This document shows, one piece after another, positions 18,655-28,712 of a stretch of DNA of 64,000 bases. Under the pieces are notes generated by a model. That model worked only from the letters and a program-made list of their open reading frames with translations, had not been told where the DNA came from and did no database searches. The stretch covers positions 16,683 to 80,682 of the forward strand of contig LSLI01000003.1 of NCBI GenBank assembly GCA_001577345.1. The letters run 5' to 3'. The stretch's first letter is position 1. Every line of letters begins with the position of its first letter. The stretch is from Candidatus Gallionella acididurans. Lineage in GTDB: Bacteria > Pseudomonadota > Gammaproteobacteria > Burkholderiales > Gallionellaceae. Both the position numbers and the translations under genes were made by a program.

Positions 18655-20121
18655 TCAGATTTCATCTCTGCGCTGTGCAGCCCAAATTCTCAGTGCCAGT
18701 GCTACCTCACTGATGGTCGCCGACCAATTACCGGTTTTTGTTTGCCTGAACAGCCGCATCACGACCGGATACCATGGCGAGTCAGTACGCTCCTGAAGCC
18801 AGCGCCAATCAACTCCTACGGCAGGCAGCAGTACCCAGCAGGGCTTGTTCAATGCTCCCGCCAGATGGGCGATGGCGGTGTCGATGCAAATCACCAAGTC
18901 CAGTTGGGCCACGATGGCTGCGCTATCGGCAAAGTCCAATATGCTGGAGCCGAGATGAAGAATAGGCTGACTTGCTGGCGGTGTTGCCGCTTCTTCCTCG
19001 CCGGGCCCTTTCTGCAGGCTGATAAAAGTTATACCGGGTTCAGACCACAGGGGAGCCAATAGAGAAAGATCCGGCAGGGAACGGTTCGCGTCGTTTTCAT
19101 GGGCGGCATTCCCTTTCCAGACCAGCCCTATCTTCAATCCGTCCGCGGGCAGCCGATGCTGCCACTGCTTGAATCTTTCCGGGGGGACTTTCAGGTAGGG
19201 CAGTTTGTCCGGGATGGTCTGGACTGTGGTGGAAAAATGCATCGGCAGGCTCATCGGAAATGTCCAGTAGTCGTGTAGCGGCAAAGTTAATGCGTCCGAG
19301 AAGGGAATCACCTCATCCACGCCATCGACCATTTTCAGCAATGCTTCAAGAGCCGGCTTGCAAACCACGGTAAGGCGGGTGACGCCCAGAGTTTTGAGCA
19401 TGGGGAAATAACGGGCAAACTGAATCTCGTCCCCGAAGCCCTGCTCGGGCCAGATCAGGAGAGACTTTCCGTTCAGGGATTCTCCTCGCCAATGGGGGAA
19501 TGGCAGGTCAGGTGGAATGGATTGCCGTCCCGAATAATTAGGGTCATGGCGGGTTTCGTACTCGGGCCATGCCTCGATGTACCGGCCCCGGGAAAGGAGC
19601 AGCGAACCCAGATTCAAATGCGCCTCGACCAGATCGGGATTGAGCTTAAGGGCGCGTTGGAAACTGGCAATGGCATCATCAGGCTGCCCGAGTTCCTTGA
19701 GTGCGACCCCCAGACTGCAATGCACCTCGGCGTAATCGGGTTGAATCTCCAGCGCACTGCGATAGTTCGCCGCGGCTTCGTCAAACTGGCCGTTGCCCAG
19801 CAGGACATTGCCGATGTTGTAGTAAGCGCCGGCATAATCGGGTTTGTGTTTGATCGCGGTCCTGAATGCCTGCAGCGCGCCGTCCAGGTCGCCCTTCAAT
19901 AACAGGACATTGCCCTGATTGAGGTGGGCCCGTGCCGGATTGGGTGCCAGACGGATGGCATTCAGGTAGCATTGCATCGCCGCGTCGAGGCTGCCCTGGG
20001 CTTCCAGTTCATGTCCTGCGTCGATCAGGCGTGTCGCGTCCTGTTCCGAAGTCTCAGCCCTGCGCGCGCTGCTGTTCGCGACTACCTGTCCGCCAGAGCG
20101 GAAGCGATTGAATAATCCCAT
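18655..20121 (-). CDS. TPR protein with glycosyltransferase family 9-like domain
   Basis: 488-aa protein. Residues about 25-195 are five or so TPRs (for example NPARAHLNQGNVLLLKGDLD). The rest resembles the ADP-heptose:LPS heptosyltransferase (GT9) fold: GLVWKGNAAHENDANRSL, then DLVICIDTAIAHLAGALNKP, a conserved sugar-nucleotide motif. Such TPR-GT9 proteins are common beside TPR-OGT proteins, but donor and acceptor are unknown. Its N-terminal about 190 residues and upstream bases nearly match those of the gene ending at 22399, so they arose by duplication. No signal peptide, hence cytoplasmic. Confidence 0.8.
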   Translation of the reverse strand: MGLFNRFRSGGQVVANSSARRAETSEQDATRLIDAGHELEAQGSLDAAMQCYLNAIRLAPNPARAHLNQGNVLLLKGDLDGALQAFRTAIKHKPDYAGAYYNIGNVLLGNGQFDEAAANYRSALEIQPDYAEVHCSLGVALKELGQPDDAIASFQRALKLNPDLVEAHLNLGSLLLSRGRYIEAWPEYETRHDPNYSGRQSIPPDLPFPHWRGESLNGKSLLIWPEQGFGDEIQFARYFPMLKTLGVTRLTVVCKPALEALLKMVDGVDEVIPFSDALTLPLHDYWTFPMSLPMHFSTTVQTIPDKLPYLKVPPERFKQWQHRLPADGLKIGLVWKGNAAHENDANRSLPDLSLLAPLWSEPGITFISLQKGPGEEEAATPPASQPILHLGSSILDFADSAAIVAQLDLVICIDTAIAHLAGALNKPCWVLLPAVGVDWRWLQERTDSPWYPVVMRLFRQTKTGNWSATISEVALALRIWAAQRRDEI

Positions 20122-20141
20122 CTAATAACCTTTCCCGGTGG

Positions 20142-22397
20142 TCATGCCGGTTTCTCTGGTTTGGCCTGATGACGTTGCCACATTCCCCACAGCGCATTCT
20201 CGAAATGCCGGGCAAAGCGCGGGGCGTCGAACAGCGGGGAGGCTAGGACTTGCTGGCGCAAGCCGCTGCGCAGCGCGGCCAATTTTGTGTAATCGCCGGC
20301 CAGCGCGATTGCCTTGGAGATGTATTCCTGTCGGCTTGCCGCAACCCATTCCGGCAAGCCTGCTGCCGTGAGCAGGCTGGCTCCCTGCCTGGCCAGCAGG
20401 CTGTCACCTGCCAGAGTCAGGGTAGGCACACCCATCCACAGCGCTTCACAGGTGGTGGTGCCACCCGGATAAGGAAAGGTGTCCAGTATCATGTCAATCT
20501 CTGCATGGGCCGCCAGATAGGCCTCGCGTTGAGTTGATTTGTGCATCATTACCCGCTCGTGGGAGATGCCGTGATGCTGGCAGCGTTGCAGCAGTTGTTC
20601 CATCTGTGCCGGTTCGCCCAATTGTTTGCACTGTAAACGCAGTTTTGCATTGGGCAGGGCAGCAAGGATTTCCCCCCATGTTTCAAGTACCTCATCACCC
20701 AGCTTGGTCAGGTTCTGGAAACAGCCAAAAGTGATCATGCCGTTCGACAAGGCGGGCAATGGCGCGACGGGCAGGTCAACCAAGGGTGTGGTGAAACACA
20801 AACGCGTGTCGGGCAGATACCAGACGGATTCGATGAATTGCCCCTGTTGAGCCTCGGGCACACCCACTTCGTCGGCCAGCACATAATCCATTTCCGCCAT
20901 CCCTGTGGTGGCGAAATAGCCCAGCCAGGTAACCTGCACCGGCGCAGGCTTCCAGGCGAACACCGGCAGGCGGTTGTGTTCGGTATGGCCGGAAAGATCG
21001 ACCAGGACATGTACACCGTCGGCGTGGATCAGGCGCGCGGCGGTTTCGTCACTGAGATTGGTCAACGGTTTCCACTCGGAGAAACGCGGGCGGATGCGAG
21101 TGGTGAGTTCGTCCTCCCTGCGATGTGTCGGATAGGCGACCAGTTCGATGCGGGCCGGGTCGATCTGAGCCAGCAGCCCTTCCAGAAAAAATCCCACCGG
21201 GTGGCTGATCAAATCACCTGACACTAGCCCGACCCGCAGGCGTTTTGGGTGGGTGGCACACTGCCAAGAAGTAAAACGGGCCCCCACTTTCTCTGCGACG
21301 ATCCGGCCATACCGGCGAGCTTGTTCAAGATGGTACGAGGGTGTATTACCGGCGGTGTAATTCAAGGCAAACAGCAGGCCATGATGCGCATTAACGTAGT
21401 CGGGTTTGAGTGCTAGAATTTGCCGGTAAATATCCATCGCACCATCGAGCCGCCCAAGGTCTTGCAGCACGATGCCCAGATTGTTTAGTGCCTCGGTGTA
21501 ATCAGGTTTGACCTCCAGTGCCCGCTGGTAACATGACTCCGCACTTTCGTATTGCCCGAGGTCTTGCAGGGCATTGCCCAAGTTGTTTAGTGCCTCGGCG
21601 TAATCAGGTTTGACCTCCAGTGCCCGCCGGTAACATGACACTGCGACATCGTGTTGTCCTAGTTCTTTCAGGATATTGCCCAAGTTGTTAAGTGCATCAG
21701 CGTAATCGGGTTGGATATCCAGAGCTCGCCGATAACTTGTCACGGCATTCTCGAACTGCCCAAGTTTTTGTAGGGCAAAGCCCAGGTTGCTGTGCGCTTC
21801 AGCCAAATCAGGTTTGAACTCCGTAGCGTGTTGGTAACAGGTCACCGCGTTTTCAAGTTGCCCTAGAGTTTGCAGGACATGGCCCAGATTCAAATGCGCC
21901 TCGATCAGGTCAGGATTGAGCTTAATGGCGCGTTGGAAACTGGCAATGGCATCATCAGGCTGCCCGAGTTCCTTGAGCGTGACGCCCAGACTGCAATGCA
22001 CCTCGGCGTAATCGGGTTGAATCTCCAGCGCACTGCGATAGTTCGCCGCGGCCTCATCAAGCTGGCCGTTGCCCAGCAGGGCATTGCCGATGTTGTAGTA
22101 AGCCCCGGCATAATCCGGTTTGTGTTTGATCGCGGTCCTGAATGCCTGCAGCGCGCCGTCCAAGTCGCCCTTCAATAACAGGACATTGCCCTGGTTGAGG
22201 TGGGCGCGTGCCGGATTGGGCGCCAGGGGTATGGCATCCAGATAACATTGTATCGCCGCGTCGAGCCGACCCTGTGCCTCCAGGACATGTCCCGCGTCGA
22301 TCAAACGTGTAGATTCCTGTTCGGACGTGTCCATGCTGCCGCGGATGCTGTCCGCAGGTGCCGGTCCGGTAGAACAGAAGCGATCGAATAGGCTCAT
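20142..22397 (-). CDS. TPR/O-GlcNAc transferase-like (GT41) protein
   Basis: 751-aa protein with about ten tandem TPRs (to about residue 365) followed by a GT41/SPINDLY-type catalytic region: RLRVGLVSGDLISHPVGFFL with the catalytic-type histidine, then HTEHNRLPVFAWKPAPVQVT, a TFGCFQNLTKL donor-binding motif and DTFPYPGGTTTCEALWMGVP. Bacterial members glycosylate flagellins, adhesins or other proteins; the target here is unknown. ATG 22397 (MSLFDRF) was chosen over the longer open frame because it aligns with the two sister genes and begins one base after the upstream gene's stop. Confidence 0.85.
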   Translation of the reverse strand: MSLFDRFCSTGPAPADSIRGSMDTSEQESTRLIDAGHVLEAQGRLDAAIQCYLDAIPLAPNPARAHLNQGNVLLLKGDLDGALQAFRTAIKHKPDYAGAYYNIGNALLGNGQLDEAAANYRSALEIQPDYAEVHCSLGVTLKELGQPDDAIASFQRAIKLNPDLIEAHLNLGHVLQTLGQLENAVTCYQHATEFKPDLAEAHSNLGFALQKLGQFENAVTSYRRALDIQPDYADALNNLGNILKELGQHDVAVSCYRRALEVKPDYAEALNNLGNALQDLGQYESAESCYQRALEVKPDYTEALNNLGIVLQDLGRLDGAMDIYRQILALKPDYVNAHHGLLFALNYTAGNTPSYHLEQARRYGRIVAEKVGARFTSWQCATHPKRLRVGLVSGDLISHPVGFFLEGLLAQIDPARIELVAYPTHRREDELTTRIRPRFSEWKPLTNLSDETAARLIHADGVHVLVDLSGHTEHNRLPVFAWKPAPVQVTWLGYFATTGMAEMDYVLADEVGVPEAQQGQFIESVWYLPDTRLCFTTPLVDLPVAPLPALSNGMITFGCFQNLTKLGDEVLETWGEILAALPNAKLRLQCKQLGEPAQMEQLLQRCQHHGISHERVMMHKSTQREAYLAAHAEIDMILDTFPYPGGTTTCEALWMGVPTLTLAGDSLLARQGASLLTAAGLPEWVAASRQEYISKAIALAGDYTKLAALRSGLRQQVLASPLFDAPRFARHFENALWGMWQRHQAKPEKPA

Positions 22398-22398
22398 A

Positions 22399-24591
22399 TC
22401 ACAATCTTTCCGGTTTTTCCTGGTGAACCTGATGGCGTTGCCACATCGCCCACAGCGTATCCTCGAAATTCCTGGCAAAGCGCGGGGCGTCGAACAGCGG
22501 GGAGACCAGCACCTGCTGGCGCAGGTCGGCGCGCAGCGCGGCCAAGCGTTCAAGGTCGGTGGCGAATGCCACAGCTTTAGCCACATAGTCGTCCATGTCA
22601 GCGGCGATCCAATCGGGTAATCCGGCATTGTGGGCGATACTGCCTGCCGTGCATGAAAGAAACCTGTCGCCCTGCAGGCTCAGCACCGGCACACCCATCC
22701 ACAATGCTTCAACGCTGGTAGTCACCCCGGGGTAGGGGAAAGTATCCAACGCGATATCGACTTTGCTGTAAGCAGCCAGATGATCATCGCGGGATGCCAG
22801 TATCCCGCTTAACAGCAGTTGGCCGGGCGCAATGCCGCAGGAAGCAAAACGTAGGCGGGTTTTTTCGCAGGCAGCCGGTTCACTCAACTGTTTCGTCTTG
22901 AGCAACAGCCGTGAGTTTGGCACCAACTTGAGTATACGCGCCCATGCAGCCACGACAGCATCGTTCATCTTGGTCAGGTTATTGAAACTCCCAAAGGTCA
23001 CATACCCGGTTGATAGTGCTGGGAGCGGGGCGACATTCACGGGTGAAGCCGGAATGGTAAGGCACAAATAGCTTTCCGGCATCCGCCACACCGTTTCTGA
23101 GAAGTGATTTTCGTATTCTGCCGGAATGGCATGTGGATCACCCAGCACATAATCCATTTCCGTCATCCCGGTCGTCGCCGGCAACCCCAGCCAGGTAACC
23201 TGCACCGGCGCAGGCTTCCAGGCGAATACCGGCAGGCGGTTGTGTTCGGTATGGCCGGAAAGATCGACTAGGACATGTACACCGTCGGCGTGGATCAGGC
23301 GCGCGGCTGTTTCGTCACTGAGATTGGTCAACGGTTTCCACTCGGAGAAATGCGGGCGGATGCGCGCGGTGAGTTCGTCCCGCCTGCGATGTGTCGGATA
23401 GGCGATCAGTTCGATGCGCGCCGGATCGATCCTGGTTAACAGGCCCTCCAAAAAATGTCCCACGGAATGTGTGAACAAGTCACCGGATACCAGCCCGACG
23501 CGCAGGCGTTCTGGCTGAGCCGCGCACTGCCAGGAAGCAAAGCGTGCGGTCACTTTTTCTGCAACGATCCGGCCAAACTGGCGTGCCTGGTCAAGATGGT
23601 ACGAGGGTGTGTGGTTGGCAGTGTAGATTAATGTAAACAGCAGGTTATGAAGCGCATTAAGGTAATCTGGTTTGATCTCCAATGCTCGCCGATAACTTGC
23701 TGCCGCTTCAGCGAATTGTCCCAGCTCTTGCAGTACATTACCTAAGCCGGTGTGTACCTCAACATAATCGGGTTTGAGTGCCAGCGCCCGCCGGTAACTC
23801 GCCAGCGCATTATCAAGCTGTCCGATTTTTTCCAGTGCGGTGCCCAGGTTGTTATGTGCCTCGGCGTAATCGGGTTTCAGTTCCAGCGCCCGATGGTAGC
23901 TTGCCACTGCATTATCAAGTTGTCCAAGTTCTTGCAAGGCACGACCCAAGCTGTCATACGCTTCCGTCAGATTGGGTTCGATCTCCAGTACCCGTCTGAA
24001 ATTCGCTACTGCTTTCTCCAATTTCCCGTTATTTAGCAGGACATTTCCAGAGTTGTATAGGTGCTCCAGAATGTTACCCAAGTTGGATTGCGCCTCGATC
24101 AGGTCAGGATTGAGCTTAATGGCGCGTTGGAAACTGGCAATGGCATCATCAGGCTGCCCGAGTTCCTTGAGCGCGACGCCCAGACTGCAATGCACCTCGG
24201 CGTAATCGGGTTGAATCTCCAGCGCACTGCGATAGTTCGCCGCGGCCTCATCAAGCTGGCCGTTGCCCAGCAGGGCATTGCCGATGTTGTAGTAAGCCCC
24301 GGCATAATCCGGTTTGTGTTTGATCGCGGTCCTGAATGCCTGCAGCGCGCCGTCCAGGTCGCCCTTCAATAACAGGACATTGCCCTGGTTGAGGTAGGCG
24401 CGCGCCGGGTTGGGTGCCAGGCGGAGGGCATCCAGATAACACTGCATCGCCGCGTTGAGGCTGCCCTGGGCTTCCAGTTCATGTCCTGCGTCGATCAGGC
24501 GTGTCGCGTCCTGTTCCGAAGTCTCAGCCCTGCGCGCGCTGCTGTTCGCGACTACCTGTCTGTTAGAGCGTAAGCGATCGAATAATCCCAT
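22399..24591 (-). CDS. TPR/O-GlcNAc transferase-like (GT41) protein
   Basis: 730-aa paralogue of the gene that follows it in the transcript, with about nine TPRs then a GT41 catalytic region (RLRVGLVSGDLFTHSVGHFL, TFGSFNNLTKMND, DTFPYPGVTTSVEALWMGVP). Around residues 163-185 the TPR phase is broken (IEAQSNLGNILEHLYNSGNV), as if repeats had been joined out of register. The start MGLFDRLRS and its AAAGGTTATTAG leader match the leader of the gene starting at 20121. It is first in the three-gene minus-strand operon. Confidence 0.85.
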   Translation of the reverse strand: MGLFDRLRSNRQVVANSSARRAETSEQDATRLIDAGHELEAQGSLNAAMQCYLDALRLAPNPARAYLNQGNVLLLKGDLDGALQAFRTAIKHKPDYAGAYYNIGNALLGNGQLDEAAANYRSALEIQPDYAEVHCSLGVALKELGQPDDAIASFQRAIKLNPDLIEAQSNLGNILEHLYNSGNVLLNNGKLEKAVANFRRVLEIEPNLTEAYDSLGRALQELGQLDNAVASYHRALELKPDYAEAHNNLGTALEKIGQLDNALASYRRALALKPDYVEVHTGLGNVLQELGQFAEAAASYRRALEIKPDYLNALHNLLFTLIYTANHTPSYHLDQARQFGRIVAEKVTARFASWQCAAQPERLRVGLVSGDLFTHSVGHFLEGLLTRIDPARIELIAYPTHRRRDELTARIRPHFSEWKPLTNLSDETAARLIHADGVHVLVDLSGHTEHNRLPVFAWKPAPVQVTWLGLPATTGMTEMDYVLGDPHAIPAEYENHFSETVWRMPESYLCLTIPASPVNVAPLPALSTGYVTFGSFNNLTKMNDAVVAAWARILKLVPNSRLLLKTKQLSEPAACEKTRLRFASCGIAPGQLLLSGILASRDDHLAAYSKVDIALDTFPYPGVTTSVEALWMGVPVLSLQGDRFLSCTAGSIAHNAGLPDWIAADMDDYVAKAVAFATDLERLAALRADLRQQVLVSPLFDAPRFARNFEDTLWAMWQRHQVHQEKPERL

Positions 24592-24732
24592 CTAATAACC
24601 TTTAAAAGATAAATTTTGCTAAACTTGCCTTGCAAATGCGCAGTTTATATTTTTTGCGGGAATAGCTTGGTCTTTACCGAATATCGCCATTTTCAGGTCC
24701 TTTAATTTCATCGATATGTCCGGAGCGGAAAC

Positions 24733-25035
24733 ATGATACTAGATTGGTTCAACGCTGAAGAAGCAGTTTTGTTTGCGCATGAGATAGTCCGCGAAGTAAA
24801 CCGGCTGTTTCCTCCCGCTGAACAAAAAGGGAAAGCTATCCCGGCAAAAGAATACCAGAGAAAATTTGACAGTCTGATCGTCCGCGTACGCACATTTTCC
24901 TCAAAGCACAGGCTGAATATTTATAAAAAAGCAAAACTTTTGAATACGATTAAATGGGAAATGAAGGACGCCGGGCACGAGGAAGTTATTGTCAATGAGT
25001 TCATTTCCTTCCTTGCCCCACTGTTGGTCAATTAG
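24733..25035 (+). CDS. Hypothetical protein, 100 aa
   Basis: Small soluble protein beginning MILDWFNAEEAVLFAHEIVR, with a GGAGCGG ribosome site and normal codon use. It looks all-helical and highly charged, with no signal peptide or membrane segment, and ends in a hydrophobic FISFLAPLLVN tail. I do not recognise a family. It stands alone between the glycosyltransferase operon (divergent) and sucC. Confidence 0.7.
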   Translation: MILDWFNAEEAVLFAHEIVREVNRLFPPAEQKGKAIPAKEYQRKFDSLIVRVRTFSSKHRLNIYKKAKLLNTIKWEMKDAGHEEVIVNEFISFLAPLLVN

Positions 25036-25234
25036 ATAGATTGCAGATAATTTTCTTGCCGGTATTTTTTGTTGATTGCCGACCAATTTTCACCGGCGTA
25101 TTGAAGGGGTCGTTTTGTGTTTTGACAACGCATCTTCCCTTGCCGCATGATTTTCCGCTTTATTTCAATAAATTCGGTAATATTGCATCTGCGCCAAACT
25201 TGGCGACAGGGCTACATTCGGGCAACAATCCATC

Positions 25235-26404
25235 ATGAAAATTCACGAGTACCAGGGCAAAGAAATACTTCGTCAATTCAGTGTGCCTACACCTCGCGGG
25301 GCGGCATGCCATAGCGTAGATGAGGCTGTGTCGGCGGCCCGGCAATTGGGTGGAGCAGCCTGGGTGGTAAAGGCGCAGATACATGCGGGTGGTCGCGGCA
25401 AGGGCGGCGGGGTGAAGGTGGCGCACTCGCTGGAAGAAGTGCGCAGCGCGGCGCAGCAGATTCTCGGCATGCACCTGATTACGCATCAAACCGGTCCGGA
25501 GGGGCAAGTCGTGCGTCGCTTGCTTGTCGAAGAGGGCGCGCAAATAGCCCAAGAGTTTTACATTGGCATGGTGATAGACCGCAGCAAGCAGCGCGTAGCC
25601 TTGCTCGCGAGCAGTGAAGGCGGAATGGAGATCGAACAGGTCGCACTGCACGCGCCGGACAAGATACACAAGGTTTGGATAGACCCGGCGACGGGGTTGC
25701 GCAATGCCGAGATGGACTCAATCGCTCGTGCCATCGGCATACCCGCGGCAGCCTATGTCCAAGCGCGTGCATGCCTGCAGGGCCTGTACCGGGCCTTTGT
25801 GGAGAAAGACGCGATGCTCGCGGAAATCAATCCATTGGTGCTGACCGCGGATGGCCGCCTGCTGGCTTTGGATGCAAAGTTTAACTTTGATAGTAACGCG
25901 CTGTACCGGCATCCGGAGATTGTGGCGTATCGCGACCTTGATGAAGAGGATCCAGCCGAGATCGAGGCGTCCAAATTCGATCTCAGTTATATCGCCCTGG
26001 ATGGTGACATCGGCTGTCTGGTCAATGGCGCGGGGCTGGCAATGGCGACCATGGACATCATCAAGTTGTACGGTGGCAATCCGGCGAATTTCCTCGATGT
26101 GGGCGGCGGGGCGAGCACGGAAAAAGTTACTGAGGCGTTCAAGCTGATGCTGAAGAATCCGAAGCTGAAAGCGATATTGGTGAACATCTTCGGCGGCATC
26201 ATGAAATGCGATGTTATCGCCGCGGGCGTGGTTGCCGCGGCGCGCGAGGTTGATCTGAACGTGCCTTTGGTGGTGCGTCTGGAGGGCACCAACGTGGAAC
26301 TGGGCAGGAAAATCCTGGCCGAATCCGGACTGACCATCATTTCCGGCAGCGACATGGCGGATGCGGCACAAAAGGTCGTTGCGGCGGCCGGGGAGAAACA
26401 ATAA
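25235..26404 (+). CDS. sucC: Succinyl-CoA ligase (ADP-forming) beta subunit
   Basis: TCA-cycle enzyme subunit of 389 aa with an N-terminal ATP-grasp domain ([40 protein letters not shown]) and C-terminal CoA-ligase domain ([20 protein letters not shown], then [15 protein letters not shown]). The stop overlaps the sucD start by one base (TAATG), so the subunits are translated together. The roughly 200-base region before it shows a TTGACA but no convincing -10. Confidence 0.97.
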   Translation: MKIHEYQGKEILRQFSVPTPRGAACHSVDEAVSAARQLGGAAWVVKAQIHAGGRGKGGGVKVAHSLEEVRSAAQQILGMHLITHQTGPEGQVVRRLLVEEGAQIAQEFYIGMVIDRSKQRVALLASSEGGMEIEQVALHAPDKIHKVWIDPATGLRNAEMDSIARAIGIPAAAYVQARACLQGLYRAFVEKDAMLAEINPLVLTADGRLLALDAKFNFDSNALYRHPEIVAYRDLDEEDPAEIEASKFDLSYIALDGDIGCLVNGAGLAMATMDIIKLYGGNPANFLDVGGGASTEKVTEAFKLMLKNPKLKAILVNIFGGIMKCDVIAAGVVAAAREVDLNVPLVVRLEGTNVELGRKILAESGLTIISGSDMADAAQKVVAAAGEKQ

Positions 26405-27285
26405 TGTCCATCCTGATCGATAAAAACACCAGAGTGATGACGCAGGGTATGACCGGCAAGGTGGGCCAATTCCACACCATCAATTGCAAGGCCTATGCGA
26501 ACGGTGCGAGTTGTTTCGTCGCAGGGGTGAACCCGAAAAAAGCGGGAGAATTGTTTGAGGGTATCCCGGTATATGAGTCGGTGCTCGCTGCAAAAGCAGC
26601 GACCGGAGCCACGGTGTCGGTAATCTACGTCCCGCCATCGGGTGCCGCGGCAGCAATCGATGAGGCGGTCGAGGCCGATCTGGATCTGGTGATCTGCATC
26701 ACGGAAGGGATCCCGGTGCACGACATGCTGCGCACGCGTTACAAGATGCAGGGCAAGCGCACCCTGTTGATCGGGCCGAATTGCCCGGGGCTGATCACGC
26801 CCGACGAGATCAAGATCGGCATCATGCCCGGGCATATACACCGCAAGGGACGCATCGGTGTGGTGTCGCGATCGGGGACGCTCACCTACGAGGCAGTCGG
26901 ACAATTGACCGCATTGGGTCTGGGCCAATCCTCTTGCGTTGGCATCGGCGGTGACCCGATCAATGGCTTGAAGCATCTGGATGTGATGAAGCTGTTCAAC
27001 GAAGATCCCCAGACCGATGCGGTGGTCATGGTGGGTGAGATCGGCGGCAGCGACGAAGAGGAGTGCGCGCGCTGGATCAGGGACAACATGAAAAAGCCGG
27101 TGGTAGGTTTTATCGCCGGCATCACCGCGCCTCCCGGCAAGCGTATGGGGCACGCCGGTGCAATCATTTCCGGCGGCCAGGGCGGTGCCGAAGACAAGCT
27201 GGTGGTGATGGAAGAATGCGGTATCCACATCACTCGCAATCCGGCGGAAATGGGGCGCACGATGCAGAAGGTCCTGAAGAGTTAA
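26404..27285 (+). CDS. sucD: Succinyl-CoA ligase alpha subunit
   Basis: 293-aa CoA-binding and phosphohistidine subunit. The active histidine is H250 in [18 protein letters not shown]; the CoA-binding Rossmann part begins [20 protein letters not shown]. It is one operon with sucC; the TerC-family gene starts 3 bases after its stop. Confidence 0.97.
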   Translation: MSILIDKNTRVMTQGMTGKVGQFHTINCKAYANGASCFVAGVNPKKAGELFEGIPVYESVLAAKAATGATVSVIYVPPSGAAAAIDEAVEADLDLVICITEGIPVHDMLRTRYKMQGKRTLLIGPNCPGLITPDEIKIGIMPGHIHRKGRIGVVSRSGTLTYEAVGQLTALGLGQSSCVGIGGDPINGLKHLDVMKLFNEDPQTDAVVMVGEIGGSDEEECARWIRDNMKKPVVGFIAGITAPPGKRMGHAGAIISGGQGGAEDKLVVMEECGIHITRNPAEMGRTMQKVLKS

Positions 27286-27288
27286 ATA

Positions 27289-28119
27289 ATGCTGGAAATG
27301 TTCTCCACATCGCAATTCTGGGTCGATGTGTTCAAGATCATCGTGATCGACCTGTTGCTGTCCGGCGACAACGCGGTGGTGATCGCGCTTGCTTGCCGCA
27401 ATCTTCCTGCCGGGCAGCGCAGCAAGGGCATCCTGTTCGGTGTGGCGGGCGCGATAGGCCTGCGTGTGATATTGACGTTCTTTGCTGTGAGCCTGCTGTC
27501 GCTGCCTTACCTCAGGCTGGTCGGTGCACTGCTGCTGCTGTGGATAGGCATAAAGCTGATCCTGCCTGAGGAAGATCATAACGCGGACAATATTCAGGCT
27601 GACACGCGGCTGCTGGGCGCGGTCAAGACCATCATCATCGCCGATTTCGTGATGAGTCTGGATAACGTGCTGGGTGTGGCGGCCGCAGCCAAGGGTAATG
27701 TGGCGCTGCTGGTGTTTGGCCTGCTGATCAGCATTCCGCTGATCGCATGGAGCAGCCAGCTGGTACTCAGGCTGATCGATCGCTTTCCGTTCATCATCTA
27801 TGCAGGTGGCGCGCTCCTGGGATACGTCGCGGGTGAAATGCTGGTCAGCGAGGCTTTGTTCAGTCCGCTGGTGGAGACACGGCATTATCTGCATAGTCTG
27901 GTTCCGGTGTTTTGTGCGCTGCTGGTGTTGGCGGCAGGAAGGTGGCTGGCGGTACGCAAGGCTGCGGCAAGAGCAGTCATCAACCTGGTGGACGAAGCGG
28001 TTGTGGCAGGGGTGGGTGACAAGTCGCAAACGGCTCCAGCAGGGGTGGATGGCAAGCCGCCGGTCCGGAAATACGCGAATATCGTGCCAGACGATAAATC
28101 GCCAGGCGATAAATCGTAA
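27289..28119 (+). CDS. TerC-family membrane protein (YjbE-type, possible Mn2+ exporter)
   Basis: 276-aa polytopic membrane protein with the TerC motifs DLLLSGDNAVVIALACRNLP in helix 1-2 and DFVMSLDNVLGVAAAA in the second half, whose aspartates and asparagines are thought to bind metal. Seven hydrophobic segments are followed by a hydrophilic 50-residue tail. Relatives export manganese and respond to a yybP-ykoY riboswitch; none is seen here, and the gene is tightly behind sucD instead. Confidence 0.88.
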   Translation: MLEMFSTSQFWVDVFKIIVIDLLLSGDNAVVIALACRNLPAGQRSKGILFGVAGAIGLRVILTFFAVSLLSLPYLRLVGALLLLWIGIKLILPEEDHNADNIQADTRLLGAVKTIIIADFVMSLDNVLGVAAAAKGNVALLVFGLLISIPLIAWSSQLVLRLIDRFPFIIYAGGALLGYVAGEMLVSEALFSPLVETRHYLHSLVPVFCALLVLAAGRWLAVRKAAARAVINLVDEAVVAGVGDKSQTAPAGVDGKPPVRKYANIVPDDKSPGDKS

Positions 28120-28126
28120 GGGGGGG

Positions 28127-28555
28127 ATGATGAAAATACTGATACCGGTCGATGGTTCGGCTTATGCCCAGCATGCAGTCGAGTACGTGATCAGAAATGG
28201 GGCGGCCTGGAAGGAATCACCGCAGGTATTGCTGCTGAACGTGCAGTGGAATGTGGCGGTGGGCAATGTCAAACTGTTCATCAGTCAGGAAACCATCAAC
28301 GATTATTATCGCGAGCAGGGAATGGCAGCACTCCAGCCTGCCCGCGCGGCGCTTGATGCCGCTGCCTTGCCCTATCAGTACCACATCAGCGTGGGCACCC
28401 CCGCGGAAGCGATAGCCCAGTATGCCGATCAGCAAAAAGTGGATCAAATCGTGATGGGCAGGCAGGGACAGGGCGGATTGCAATCATTGTTGCTGGGTTC
28501 AGTAGTGAACAAAGTCCTGCATCTGGCAAAATGCCCGGTGCAGTTGGTCATGTAA
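28127..28555 (+). CDS. Universal stress protein (UspA family)
   Basis: 142-aa single-domain protein. MKILIPVDGSAYAQHAVEYV is the Usp strand-1 motif, and GRQGQGGLQSLLLGSV is the ATP-binding G-2x-G-9x-G-S type motif, so an ATP-binding Usp is likely. The start has a GGGGGG ribosome site; ATG 28127 and 28130 are adjacent. It lies 7 bases after the TerC-family gene and probably belongs to the same transcript. Confidence 0.92.
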   Translation: MMKILIPVDGSAYAQHAVEYVIRNGAAWKESPQVLLLNVQWNVAVGNVKLFISQETINDYYREQGMAALQPARAALDAAALPYQYHISVGTPAEAIAQYADQQKVDQIVMGRQGQGGLQSLLLGSVVNKVLHLAKCPVQLVM

Positions 28556-28712
28556 ATACAGCCTTGCCGTCCTTCCATGACCAATCGTTTTTTTGGATAA
28601 CTGCCAGTAAACCTGAAGGGTTATGGTGGGTTGATGGGAAGTATATTAATATCTGCGCCGTATCCTGCATGGAAATCCACATCACTCTTGTCAATAAGTT
28701 CCCGGGGAAAAT

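Noticed and set aside
21420..22180. Regularly spaced near-repeats of about 102 bases, at first sight like an array
   Set aside because: The period equals 34 codons and the frame encodes TPR motifs; this is coding repeat structure, not a CRISPR array.
25122..25150. TTGACA upstream of sucC as a promoter
   Set aside because: No acceptable -10 element at 15-19 bases; not listed as a feature.
25987..28029. Long minus-strand open frame (680 codons) opposite sucC-sucD-terC
   Set aside because: Shadow of three well-recognised plus-strand genes; composition is not protein-like.
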